Source: Tenacibaculum ovolyticum DSM 18103
GTDB taxonomy: Bacteria > Bacteroidota > Bacteroidia > Flavobacteriales > Flavobacteriaceae
DNA length: 64,000 nucleotides
Direction: 5' to 3'
Assembly: GCF_000430545.1 (NCBI RefSeq)
Contig: NZ_KE387163.1
Location: forward strand, 588,439 to 652,438
In this document: one piece after another, positions 43,731-54,017 of the stretch
Layout of the letters: each line of letters starts with the position of its first letter
Numbering within the stretch: position 1 is the first letter of the stretch
The notes under the pieces: generated by a model
The model's database searches: none
Told to the model about the DNA's origin: nothing
Seen by the model: the letters and a program-made list of their open reading frames with translations, nothing else
Position numbers and translations under genes: made by a program

Positions 43731-44723
43731 TTATAAAGAAGCCGAATACTCTAATAAATCAACAATTTTAGTAGCATATCCAAATTCGTTATCATACCAA
43801 GAAATTACTTTAAAAAAGTTTTCATTTAGTTCTAAACTAGCATCTGCATCAACGACCGATGTTCTTGTTTCAGATACAAAATCTTGAGAAACAACGGCAT
43901 CTTCAGTGTACCCAACAATTCCTTTAAATTCATTTTCTGAAGCCTCTTTAAAAGTTGCCATAATTTCTTTTAACGACGTTGCTTTTGCCGTTTTAAATGT
44001 TAAATCTACTAAAGAAACATCAGCTACAGGAACTCTAACTGCCATACCTGTTAATTTACCTAACATTTCTGGAATCACTTTAGTCACTGCTTTTGCAGCT
44101 CCTGTAGAAGTAGGTATAATATTATTTATTACAGAACGTCCTCTCCTCCATTTTTTATTTGGTCCATCAACTGTACTTTGCGTAGATGTTGCTGCATGAA
44201 CAGTTGTCATTAAACCTTCTGTCATACCATAAGCATCATTAATAATTTTCACTAATGGTGCTAAACAATTGGTTGTACATGAAGCATTAGAAATGATATT
44301 TTCTCCCACCTTCATGTCTTCATGGTTCACGCCCATAACGTACATCTTAGCATCTTTTGATGGTGCAGAAATAATTACTTTTTTTGCGCCTCCTTTTATA
44401 TGTAATGCTGCTTTATCTTTATCTGTAAAAAAGCCTGTTGATTCTATAATATATTCAGCCGCAACTTCGTTCCATTTTAAATCCTCAGGATTTCTATTTG
44501 CTGTAACCCTAATTTCTTTTCCGTTTACAACTAAATTACCATCTTTAACTTCTACATCTCCTTTAAAACGTCCATGAACAGAATCATATTTTAATAAATA
44601 AGCTAAATAATTTACGTCTAATAAATCATTAATCCCTACAATTTCTATATTCTCTCTATTAATTGCTGATCGAAAAGCCAGTCTTCCTATTCTTCCAAAA
44701 CCGTTAATTCCTATTTTAATCAT
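43731..44723 (-). CDS. gap: Glyceraldehyde-3-phosphate dehydrogenase, paralogue 1
   Basis: Oxidises glyceraldehyde 3-phosphate to 1,3-bisphosphoglycerate. The 330 residues include the Rossmann start INGFGRIGR (6-14), NAD-specific ND at 32-33, the catalytic Cys149 in SNASCTTNC (145-153), and [11 protein letters not shown] near the end. It is very similar to the gene at 45038-46030, with differences such as [16 protein letters not shown] here against [16 protein letters not shown] there. It has its own terminator and a possible promoter box at 44846, so it may be regulated apart from the other copy. Confidence 0.97.
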   Translation of the reverse strand: MIKIGINGFGRIGRLAFRSAINRENIEIVGINDLLDVNYLAYLLKYDSVHGRFKGDVEVKDGNLVVNGKEIRVTANRNPEDLKWNEVAAEYIIESTGFFTDKDKAALHIKGGAKKVIISAPSKDAKMYVMGVNHEDMKVGENIISNASCTTNCLAPLVKIINDAYGMTEGLMTTVHAATSTQSTVDGPNKKWRRGRSVINNIIPTSTGAAKAVTKVIPEMLGKLTGMAVRVPVADVSLVDLTFKTAKATSLKEIMATFKEASENEFKGIVGYTEDAVVSQDFVSETRTSVVDADASLELNENFFKVISWYDNEFGYATKIVDLLEYSASL

Positions 44724-44845
44724 TTCTTTATTTTTATATTCTAATTGTCGTTTTAACTTAAAAAAAACGACATTTCTTATCTAACACCAATTCTGACATA
44801 ATATAATTGGTAAAATAAGTTTACTTTTCTACTATTATTCGTTAT

Positions 44846-44853
44846 CAAATTTA
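44846..44853 (-). promoter_or_regulatory. Possible -7 box for gap paralogue 1
   Basis: TAAATTTG on the minus strand, about 122 nt before the ATG at 44723. No TTTG is found at the -33 distance. It is the only perfect TAnnTTTG in this 314-bp gap. Confidence 0.4.
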
Positions 44854-44980
44854 AATATAGCTAAGACTATATTTAAATTTTAAGCCTTGGAATAGCCAAA
44901 ATTAAAGCATATTTATTTACAACCATTTTATATCCGAATTGGTATAAATTATATAAACAAAGATAAAAACTTCTTTTCAT

Positions 44981-45019
44981 AAAAAAACCTGTTAGTTATA
45001 ATAACTAACAGGTTTTTAA
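44981..45019 (-). terminator. Terminator after the second gap gene
   Basis: A perfect 14-bp palindrome (AACCTGTTAGTTAT with its complement, 44987-45014) flanked by A and T tracts, directly beyond the stop at 45038. It separates the two gap genes. The rest of the 44724-45037 gap holds only the possible promoter box at 44846. Confidence 0.88.
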
Positions 45020-45037
45020 TCTAAATGAATAATTACT

Positions 45038-47037
<2,000 letters not shown>

Positions 47038-47048
47038 AAGATGAATAT

Positions 47049-47056
47049 CAAATTTA
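47049..47056 (-). promoter_or_regulatory. -7 promoter box for pfkA
   Basis: TAAATTTG on the minus strand, ending 11 nt before the pfkA ATG, with a TTG 23 nt upstream as a possible -33 element. The predicted leader is under 10 nt. Confidence 0.55.
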
Positions 47057-47097
47057 CTCATTTTAAATACAAAGTCTATCAATCAAAGTTTTATTAA

Positions 47098-47976
47098 CTA
47101 CTCTAATTTTTTTAAAAATAATTCGTCTTCTTTTATAGATTGAATAAAAGCTGTTAATGGTCTTCTAATAAATTTTTTAGGTATATTTATATTTCTTTTA
47201 CCTAACTCTTCCTTAATTATTCCTCTTGCATGATAACCTACAGATCCTATAAAATAGAGAGGGACTTCTTTTAATTCTGACTCATACTTAAGCAACTGAC
47301 TATCTATAAATTTTGATATACAACAGGTTATAATATTTTTAGCATATGGATGTTCTATATTTTCAAATAAAAATCGAGCATATTTAGCTAAATATTTATT
47401 AGGCATTTTTGATCCATAAAGCTTAGATATTACTTTATCACTATTTAAGTTAAACTCTTTTTCTAAAGAAAATTTTAAATCTTCAGGAAGCTCTTTGTGA
47501 TAATAACTCCTTAAAACTTCTTTTCCTAAATGGTTACCACTTCCTTCATCCATTAAAATATAGCCCATTGATTTTACTCTCTGTTCAATTATTTTTCCAT
47601 TAAAAAAACAACAATTAGAACCTGTTCCTAAAATACATACTACTGATGGGTTTTGAGATGCAGACAAAACCGCCAACATTAAATCTTCTTTTATTACTAT
47701 TCTTGATAAAATAGGAAAAAAACTACCAAAAGTATCTTTTACCTTTTTCTCTCCTTTTCTATTATTGCATCCCGCACCAAAAAAAAATATAGCTTCTATT
47801 ATATTTTTATAATTGGTTAACTCTTTACTATTATTAAGAATATCATTAATATGCTTTTTCTTTAAAACTGAAGGGTTTATTCCTTCTGTTCGCAACCTAG
47901 TAACTACCTTATTACTTTTAAGTTCATACAAAAACCAATCACACTTTGTAGAACCACTGTCAGCTATTAAAATCAT
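47098..47976 (-). CDS. BadF/BadG-type N-acetylglucosamine kinase
   Basis: Predicted to phosphorylate GlcNAc to GlcNAc 6-phosphate. A 292-residue actin-fold kinase: LIADSGSTKCDWFLY (3-17) is the phosphate-1 motif, ILGTGSNCCFFNG (about 114-126) the phosphate-2 motif, and DEGSGNHLGKEVLRSYY (about 141-157) is typical of the BcrAD/BadF GlcNAc kinase group. A closing GSVGYHARG (about 242-250) is the adenosine motif. It lies 1 bp after the shortened LacI gene and ends 60 bp before pfkA, so it closes the nagB operon. Confidence 0.85.
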   Translation of the reverse strand: MILIADSGSTKCDWFLYELKSNKVVTRLRTEGINPSVLKKKHINDILNNSKELTNYKNIIEAIFFFGAGCNNRKGEKKVKDTFGSFFPILSRIVIKEDLMLAVLSASQNPSVVCILGTGSNCCFFNGKIIEQRVKSMGYILMDEGSGNHLGKEVLRSYYHKELPEDLKFSLEKEFNLNSDKVISKLYGSKMPNKYLAKYARFLFENIEHPYAKNIITCCISKFIDSQLLKYESELKEVPLYFIGSVGYHARGIIKEELGKRNINIPKKFIRRPLTAFIQSIKEDELFLKKLE

Positions 47977-47977
47977 C

Positions 47978-48565
47978 CTAAGAAGCTTTTAATTGTATAT
48001 TATTCTGCTTTATTCGAACGATTAAATCGTTTACTAATGTTTTCCCATATTTAACAGCATATTCTTTTGCTTTTTCAGTCATAATATTCTCTTTATTTTT
48101 TTTATTTACAATAGTAAATGGTGTGTTTTTTTGTGAAAAATTAAAATAATTTTTATTGTCATCTAAATATTTCTCTGAATAAAAACTAGTACATACAATT
48201 AATCCATCTATTATATCTTCAGATAATAAATTAATATAATTAATTTCTTTTCTTGGGCTATTACAAGTTTGGTAAACCATAACTCTATGACTATTATCAC
48301 TAGTCTCTTCTGTTATTCCATTTACTAAATTGTAAAAAAATTCATTTTTAAAATCAGGTATAATTACACCGATTATAAAGTTTTTTTTACTCTTTAGGTT
48401 TCGTGCAAAAAAATTAGGTATATAGTTTAACGACGAGGCAATTTTTCTTATTTTCTCTTTAGTTATATTACTAATTTCATGACTATCGTTTAAAGCTTTT
48501 GAGACAGTAGATATCGAATATCCTGCTTCTACAGCAATGTTTTTTAAGGTTATTGTATTTTGCAT
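47978..48565 (-). CDS. LacI-family regulator, shortened
   Basis: A 195-residue protein. Residues 1-60 are a standard LacI helix-turn-helix: ITLKNIAVEAGYSISTVSKALNDS and then the hinge region IASSLNYIPNFFARNLKS. Residues 61-145 are the first part of the sugar-binding domain (NFIIGVIIPDFKNEFFYNLVNGI, LSEDIIDGLIVCTSFYS). After FTIVNKKN the sequence jumps to EKAKEYAVKYGKTLVNDLIVRI, which resembles the very end of LacI proteins. About 140 residues that form most of the ligand-binding lobe are missing. The frame is intact, and no other frame supplies the missing part. It may still bind DNA and dimerise but not sense a sugar. It lies between the SMP-30 and kinase genes, 2 bp and 1 bp apart. Confidence 0.82.
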   Translation of the reverse strand: MQNTITLKNIAVEAGYSISTVSKALNDSHEISNITKEKIRKIASSLNYIPNFFARNLKSKKNFIIGVIIPDFKNEFFYNLVNGITEETSDNSHRVMVYQTCNSPRKEINYINLLSEDIIDGLIVCTSFYSEKYLDDNKNYFNFSQKNTPFTIVNKKNKENIMTEKAKEYAVKYGKTLVNDLIVRIKQNNIQLKAS

Positions 48566-48567
48566 AT

Positions 48568-49464
48568 TTAAAAAGATTTTCCGCTGATTTGAGTATAAAA
48601 AGATTCAAAACATCCCCTATCAGCCATTGTTACAAAACATTGTTTTTTTTCTAATCCTCCAAAAGTTATATTGGTAGGTTTTTTTCCTTTTAATGATACT
48701 TCTTGTAGTAATGCTGCCTTAGGTGATAATATAGCTACAGTACCTTTGTCATATCTACAAACATATAAATTACCCAACTTGTCACAACGCATACCGTCTA
48801 AACCAAAATCAATAAAACTTTTAAATAATTTTTTATTTATAACGCTACCATCTTCGTTAAGATCATATACCCAAATTTTCTTTTGATGAGATTCATTTAC
48901 GTATAATTTTGTTCCTAACGGATTAACTGCTATACCATTTGTTGTTCCCATATTTTCTTCAAGTAATACTATTTTGTTATTCTTTAACATCCATAAATTA
49001 CCTGTATTATTAGACCAATTCGGATCACTTAAATATATAATACCTGAAGGCGATATAACCAAATCATTAGGTTGATTCATATCTTTATTATGAGCATAAA
49101 CACTTGGTTTTATTGAATCTTTTTTAACAATTAATACATTATGATTAACATAATCTGCTATATACATATTGTCTTCCTTATCAAATCGAATTCCATTACC
49201 AATACTTCCTTTTGAAAGCGTAGTATATAAGCTTGAATTACCTTTTTTATCCACTTTTCCAATAGTACCTTCTTTATCAAAATTTACAGCATAAAGGTTT
49301 CCTTTACTATCTACCGCGGGTCCTTCAATACCTTTAGTAAACAAATATTCTTTTGTAAAATCAAACGCTATATAACAATTCTCCTTTTTACATGAACTAA
49401 ATAAAAGTATAAGACAACTTAAATAATAAAATATTTTCTTCTGTTTACTTTTCATTTTACTCAT
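48568..49464 (-). CDS. SMP-30/gluconolactonase/LRE-family lipoprotein
   Basis: A 298-residue lipoprotein with lipobox FSSC (Cys25 or so). The mature part is a six-bladed propeller of the gluconolactonase type: KGIEGPAVDSKGNLYAVNF, GNGIRFDKEDNMYIADY, QPNDLVISPSGIIYLSDP, TNGIAVNPLGTKLYVNES and DGMRCDKLGNLYVCRYD show the repeating G-x-x-(V/I)-x-x-x-G-x-(L/I)-Y blades. Such enzymes hydrolyse sugar lactones or bind metal. Gluconolactonase activity is not obviously needed for GlcNAc use, so another sugar in the same glycans may be handled. It overlaps the GH20 gene by 8 nt and the LacI gene follows after 2 bp. Confidence 0.82.
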   Translation of the reverse strand: MSKMKSKQKKIFYYLSCLILLFSSCKKENCYIAFDFTKEYLFTKGIEGPAVDSKGNLYAVNFDKEGTIGKVDKKGNSSLYTTLSKGSIGNGIRFDKEDNMYIADYVNHNVLIVKKDSIKPSVYAHNKDMNQPNDLVISPSGIIYLSDPNWSNNTGNLWMLKNNKIVLLEENMGTTNGIAVNPLGTKLYVNESHQKKIWVYDLNEDGSVINKKLFKSFIDFGLDGMRCDKLGNLYVCRYDKGTVAILSPKAALLQEVSLKGKKPTNITFGGLEKKQCFVTMADRGCFESFYTQISGKSF

Positions 49465-51499
49465 TTAAACTAATATTTTTTATTAGTTTTTCTAATGATA
49501 AATGAATCATAAGTTCAGTGTCTTCCATAGGTTTTTTCAAATTAGCAACACTCTTTTTAATTAAACGTTGCTCTTTTAAACTAGGAGTTTTTTTATCTCT
49601 TAATACTTTTAAAAGAAATATAGATACAGTGTTTAAATCTCTATAAGGTTCTTTTATATTTTTTAATAATGGATTCATTTCTAACTTTAAAAAGTCATTG
49701 TAATTATTACTCCATTTATTTAATAAAAAAACAATTTTATCTTTATTTTCTTTTGAATATTTTCTTAAAAAACTTTCTGTTGCTTTATTAAAAGTTATTG
49801 CATCATCTGCATCTACAGAACAAGCATCTGCAAAAAGGGTAAAAGGTGAAAATGATTTATATTCTGTGCCTCCTTTATTTCTTGAATATACTTTTAAAGG
49901 TTCGTATATTCTTGATAAAACTTTTAAAGATTTTATATCCTGATTCTTAGTAAGATTCCTTAAAATAACAGCTTTATTCTTTATATGAGTAATACCTAAT
50001 TCTTCTAATTGATTGTTTACAACTTTCAATCGTTTTCTCATATTATCAACATCTTTCACTTCTTTAGAAGACCAAAATCTTTCTGCAATTGCCGCTGTTC
50101 TTGGCCAAACTCTAGAATCAATTGTAAGTGGTGTTACTAATTCACTCCACATGGTTGCTTCAGCTCCTAAAACTCTTTTTAATTCTTCTTTCGTTAATAT
50201 TTCGTTACCTATTGGATCTACTAAATAATGATGTTTTACAGATAACATTCTATCTATATAATATCCGTTAGAAAGCACAGCTTGATACCCTTTTTTTGCT
50301 GCTTCAATTAAAGTACTTTGTTTTAAACCTTCATGTTTACCTCTCCAAGAATGAATAACTGCTGTCGTTGGAAGTGATGGTGTTAAAATCTCATCCCATC
50401 CCATTAGCTTTTTATCTAATTTTTTTAATATTTTTTCTAATTTAATATTAAAAAAAGTTTGTAGATCGTGGTTTGTTTTTAAGTTATGTTTTCTTTTAAA
50501 TGCTTTGATTTCAACATTTTTATTCCAATGTTTACCTTCATTTTCATCTCCTCCAATATGAAAATATTCATCTGGAAATAACGGAGCTATCTCTCTAAAC
50601 AAAGTCTCTAAAAAAAGATAAGTAACTTCTTTTGCTGGATTTAAAGTCGGGTCAAAAACACCTGCAAATCGCTCAACCTCATAGTTATAACCTTCCTTAC
50701 TTCCTAACTCTGGGTATGCTGCTAATATTGCAGATGCGTGACCAGGAACATCAAACTCAGGAACAACTCTAATTCCTAAATCAGAAGCAAAAGCAACGAC
50801 ATCTTTTATTTGATCTTGAGTATAAAATAATCCGTCAGCCGCAATTTCTTGCAATCTTGGATAGACTTTAGACTCTACCCTAAACCCTTGATCATCTGTT
50901 AAATGCCAATGAAAAACATTTAATTTCACAGATGCCATTGCTTTTAGGTTTCTTTTTATGACATCAATTGGTTGAAAATGTCTTGCAACATCAATCATTA
51001 ATCCTCTCCATACAAAGCGTGGTGAATCCTTTATAGTTACACCTTCAAAAAAATGATTGTCTTTATTAAAATTAATCAACTGTAAAAGAGTCTCTAACCC
51101 TCTAATAGCTCCAACATCAGTTTTTGCATTAATTTTAACCTTATTACTATTAATTTCTAAAGAATATGATTCATCACTTTCTATATTTAAATTAGATACA
51201 GTTTCGAAATTAATCTCTATTGTTCCGTTTTTTGTTTTTACAGGAAAACCTGTATTAATAAAAACACCTGTTCTATTAGAAAGCCTTCTTAAAAAACTTA
51301 CTGATGCTTTATGAACTCTCTTTTTTAAATCAGTTCCTAAAACACTAATTGTTAGTTTTTCATTTATAATAAGATGAGTACTATTATCTTCTATTTCTTG
51401 TGGCCAAGGCATTAAATTATACTTTTCTGATAATGCTTTTTGAGAAAAAGAATGTTCTATAAAAATACCTAGAATTATAATTAAAATTATTTTCTTCAT
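49457..51499 (-). CDS. Beta-N-acetylhexosaminidase (GH20)
   Basis: Releases terminal GlcNAc or GalNAc from glycans by substrate-assisted catalysis. The 680-residue protein has a signal peptide (1-19), a GH20b-like N-terminal domain (about 25-155) and the catalytic barrel (about 160-500). The barrel opens with WRGLMIDVARHF (164-175) and NVFHWHLTDDQGFR, and carries the catalytic Asp318-Glu319 in HIGGDENEG. TMWSELV (near 445) and W-x-R-T-A-A-I-A-E-R-F-W near 466 close it. The last 170 residues are helical and of unknown role. It overlaps the lipoprotein gene upstream by 4 nt. It probably acts in the periplasm on oligosaccharides imported by the SusC/SusD pair. Confidence 0.92.
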   Translation of the reverse strand: MKKIILIIILGIFIEHSFSQKALSEKYNLMPWPQEIEDNSTHLIINEKLTISVLGTDLKKRVHKASVSFLRRLSNRTGVFINTGFPVKTKNGTIEINFETVSNLNIESDESYSLEINSNKVKINAKTDVGAIRGLETLLQLINFNKDNHFFEGVTIKDSPRFVWRGLMIDVARHFQPIDVIKRNLKAMASVKLNVFHWHLTDDQGFRVESKVYPRLQEIAADGLFYTQDQIKDVVAFASDLGIRVVPEFDVPGHASAILAAYPELGSKEGYNYEVERFAGVFDPTLNPAKEVTYLFLETLFREIAPLFPDEYFHIGGDENEGKHWNKNVEIKAFKRKHNLKTNHDLQTFFNIKLEKILKKLDKKLMGWDEILTPSLPTTAVIHSWRGKHEGLKQSTLIEAAKKGYQAVLSNGYYIDRMLSVKHHYLVDPIGNEILTKEELKRVLGAEATMWSELVTPLTIDSRVWPRTAAIAERFWSSKEVKDVDNMRKRLKVVNNQLEELGITHIKNKAVILRNLTKNQDIKSLKVLSRIYEPLKVYSRNKGGTEYKSFSPFTLFADACSVDADDAITFNKATESFLRKYSKENKDKIVFLLNKWSNNYNDFLKLEMNPLLKNIKEPYRDLNTVSIFLLKVLRDKKTPSLKEQRLIKKSVANLKKPMEDTELMIHLSLEKLIKNISLNE

Positions 51500-51936
51500 T
51501 TATTCAATTTTATATATTTTTCAATAATAAATCTATTTATACCTGCTGCTTTAACCTTTTCTATTCCTGATTGAATTAAAGTATCACCTTTTATTATAAC
51601 CTTGAATGAAAACTGATGATCTTTAATAGCTTCTATTGTTGTAAAAGCTAATGTTTCTGTATATTTTTCTCCTTCTAAAACATAAGATCCAGCTCCACTA
51701 TAAAAATTTTTATTTCCTTTAATTTCTTGATTAAAGAATGAAAAATGTGTCTTATTTATAATTTTTATAAACGTCGTATTTGATAAATCCTTTAATTTAA
51801 CAGAATCGTTTTCTACAATTTCAGCGTAAATCATTTTCCAAGTACCTTCTATATTTTTGGGACTTTTTAATGTGCTTTTTTTACCACAAGAGAAAATGAA
51901 AAACAGAAATAGTAAATAATATATTGTTCCTTTCAT
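51496..51936 (-). CDS. Lipocalin-like lipoprotein
   Basis: A 146-residue lipoprotein with a lipobox IFSC (Cys17). The mature part starts KNIEGTWKMIYAEI, the G-x-W pattern of the lipocalin-like domains of Bacteroidetes, and continues with strands ending in INRFIIEKYIKL. It lies 3 bp after nagB and overlaps the GH20 gene by 4 nt, so it belongs to the amino-sugar operon. A role in binding glycan fragments is inference. Confidence 0.78.
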   Translation of the reverse strand: MKGTIYYLLFLFFIFSCGKKSTLKSPKNIEGTWKMIYAEIVENDSVKLKDLSNTTFIKIINKTHFSFFNQEIKGNKNFYSGAGSYVLEGEKYTETLAFTTIEAIKDHQFSFKVIIKGDTLIQSGIEKVKAAGINRFIIEKYIKLNK

Positions 51937-51939
51937 TTA

Positions 51940-53874
51940 TTAAAAATGATATCGTTTAAACGCCTCTATTGCTGCATAATTTGCCATACCTAAATCATGA
52001 TATTTTTCTGCAGTTAATCTGTTTCTATCTTCTGCTCTTACCCAAAACTCTCTAGCATCATCTCCTTGAAACATAACTCCATCTTTTTGAGATTGATGAT
52101 AAAAAATGGCATGACGTTTTTTTATTACTTGGTCAGGACTCATAGGTACTGCCATTTCAATTTCATACGATTCCCATTCATACCAAGCTCCTCTATATAA
52201 CCAAACCCAGCAATCATTCATATATGCTTTAGTCTTAAGAATTTCTAATGATTCAAATAAAGCATCTAAACATACTTTATGAGTTCCATGAGGATCTGCT
52301 AAATCTCCTGCTGCATAAATTTGATGCGGTTTAATTTCTTCTATTAATTCGCACATTATATCTAAATCATCTTCAGATAAACTATTTTTTTTCACCTTCC
52401 CTGTTTCGTAAAAAGGAAGATTTAAAAAGTGAACATTACTATCTTCAAGGCTTAAATATCTTGTTGCTGCTAGTGATTCTGCTCTTCTAATACTTCCTTT
52501 TAATTTTCTAACCTCAAGAGAATCTATATTATTAAGCCTTTTAGATTTTATACTTTTTACTATTTCATCTAATCCTTCTTGATTAAGAGATAAAGTTTTA
52601 GCAACCTCAACAAATTTTAAAGCATCACTATCTGCTACAGCAATATTACCTGATGTTTGATAAGCAATATGTACTTCATGACCTTGTTCTACCAATCTAT
52701 CAAATGTTCCTCCCATAGAAATTACATCATCATCTGGATGCGGACTAAAAATAAGTACACGTTTTTTAGATGGTTGAGCTCTCTCTGGTCTATTACTCCC
52801 CTCTGCATTAGGCTTTCCTCCTGGCCAACCAGTAATTGTATGTTGTAACTTATTAAAAATTTTTATATTTAAATCATAAGCACTTCCTTCTTCTGATAAT
52901 AACCCAGACATTCCGTGTTGATTATAATCTTTATCGGTAAGTTTTAAAATTGGCTTTTGAACTTCTTGGCTTAACCAAAAAACAGCCTTCTTTTTTAGCT
53001 CATCAGTCCACACGCACGATGCAACTAACCAAGGCGTTTTAATTCTTGTTAATTCCGTAGAAGCTTCTACATCTATAATAAAGGTAGTATTCTTATGATT
53101 TTGTAAATAACTTGCTGGTATTTGCGATGTTATTTCTCCTTCTATTGTTTCTTTAATAACTTTAGCTTTATTAATACCCCAAGCTAGCAATACAATTCGT
53201 TTTGCATTTCTTATCGTATTAATTCCCATTGTTATTGCTTTTCGGGGAACATTATCTATTCCTAAAAAACTTGAAGCGGCATCTTGTCTTGTTATGTGAT
53301 CTAATGTTATGCTTCTTGTTCCTGAATTATAATGAGATCCTGGTTCATTAAAACCAACATGACCTGTTCTACCGATACCTAAAAGCTGAAAATCTAAACC
53401 TCCTGCTTCCTTTATTTTTAATTCATAGTCAATACAATATTGATGAATTTCGTTTGCATTGATGGTACCATCTGGAACATTTACATTTTCTGGTAATATA
53501 TCTATATAATTAAATAAATGCTCATGCATAAAATAATGATAACTCTGAACATCATCTGGTTGCATTGCCCAGTATTCATCTAAATTAAATGTAACTACAT
53601 TCGTAAAGCTTAATCCTTCCTCATTATGTAAACGAACCAATTCTTCATATACTTTTATTGGTGATGATCCTGTAGCTAAACCTAAAATACATTTTTTATT
53701 TTCTTTTTGCTTTTGCTTAATCAGATCAGCTATTTCATTTGCTACAATTTTTGAAGCTTCAAGAGAGTTATTAAAAATTATGTTATGATTCTTTTCATAA
53801 CGTGTTTCTTCAAATTGTCCAGCAGGTTTATATGCTATATTTTTAGGGGTGTCTATTTGTAAGTATCCAACCAT
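51940..53874 (-). CDS. nagB: Glucosamine-6-phosphate deaminase (NagB) fused to a PIG-L/LmbE-type deacetylase domain
   Basis: A 644-residue two-domain protein. Residues about 30-300 are NagB-like, converting glucosamine 6-phosphate to fructose 6-phosphate and ammonia: LGLATGSSPIKVYEEL (64-79), FNLDEYW (96-102) with Asp99, and LGIGRTGHVGFNEPGS (165-180) with His172 and Glu177. In E. coli NagB the loop reads D-G-H and its Asp141 is catalytic; here that place is Thr170. Residues about 371-640 are PIG-L-like: FSPHPDDDVISMGGT (377-391) and DPHGTH (near 540) provide zinc ligands for an N-deacetylase. No separate nagA is in the window, so the second domain may deacetylate the substrate. It heads the operon that runs to the kinase gene. 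Confidence 0.9.
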   Translation of the reverse strand: MVGYLQIDTPKNIAYKPAGQFEETRYEKNHNIIFNNSLEASKIVANEIADLIKQKQKENKKCILGLATGSSPIKVYEELVRLHNEEGLSFTNVVTFNLDEYWAMQPDDVQSYHYFMHEHLFNYIDILPENVNVPDGTINANEIHQYCIDYELKIKEAGGLDFQLLGIGRTGHVGFNEPGSHYNSGTRSITLDHITRQDAASSFLGIDNVPRKAITMGINTIRNAKRIVLLAWGINKAKVIKETIEGEITSQIPASYLQNHKNTTFIIDVEASTELTRIKTPWLVASCVWTDELKKKAVFWLSQEVQKPILKLTDKDYNQHGMSGLLSEEGSAYDLNIKIFNKLQHTITGWPGGKPNAEGSNRPERAQPSKKRVLIFSPHPDDDVISMGGTFDRLVEQGHEVHIAYQTSGNIAVADSDALKFVEVAKTLSLNQEGLDEIVKSIKSKRLNNIDSLEVRKLKGSIRRAESLAATRYLSLEDSNVHFLNLPFYETGKVKKNSLSEDDLDIMCELIEEIKPHQIYAAGDLADPHGTHKVCLDALFESLEILKTKAYMNDCWVWLYRGAWYEWESYEIEMAVPMSPDQVIKKRHAIFYHQSQKDGVMFQGDDAREFWVRAEDRNRLTAEKYHDLGMANYAAIEAFKRYHF

Positions 53875-53950
53875 CTTTTTGTTTTTAGTAAATTTAGTAG
53901 CTATCTCTTTTTTTTGCTAATTTTTTCGACTAAACGCTAAAAAAAAGACA

Positions 53951-53988
53951 TAAAAAACAACCAGAAATACATTACATACTTCTGGTTA
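53951..53988 (-). terminator. Terminator after the SusC/SusD operon
   Basis: AACCAGAA (53959-53966) and TTCTGGTT (53980-53987) form a hairpin; on the minus strand it is followed by GTTTTTTATG. It separates susCD from nagB, 30 nt beyond the SusD stop. Confidence 0.7.
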
Positions 53989-54017
53989 TTTCATTCAAAT
54001 AAAAATTAACGTATTTA

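Noticed and set aside
47038..47082. Upstream extension of pfkA by 15 codons
   Set aside because: The TAAATTTG promoter box is inside it, and family members begin at the MEKIKKIAVMTSGGD sequence.
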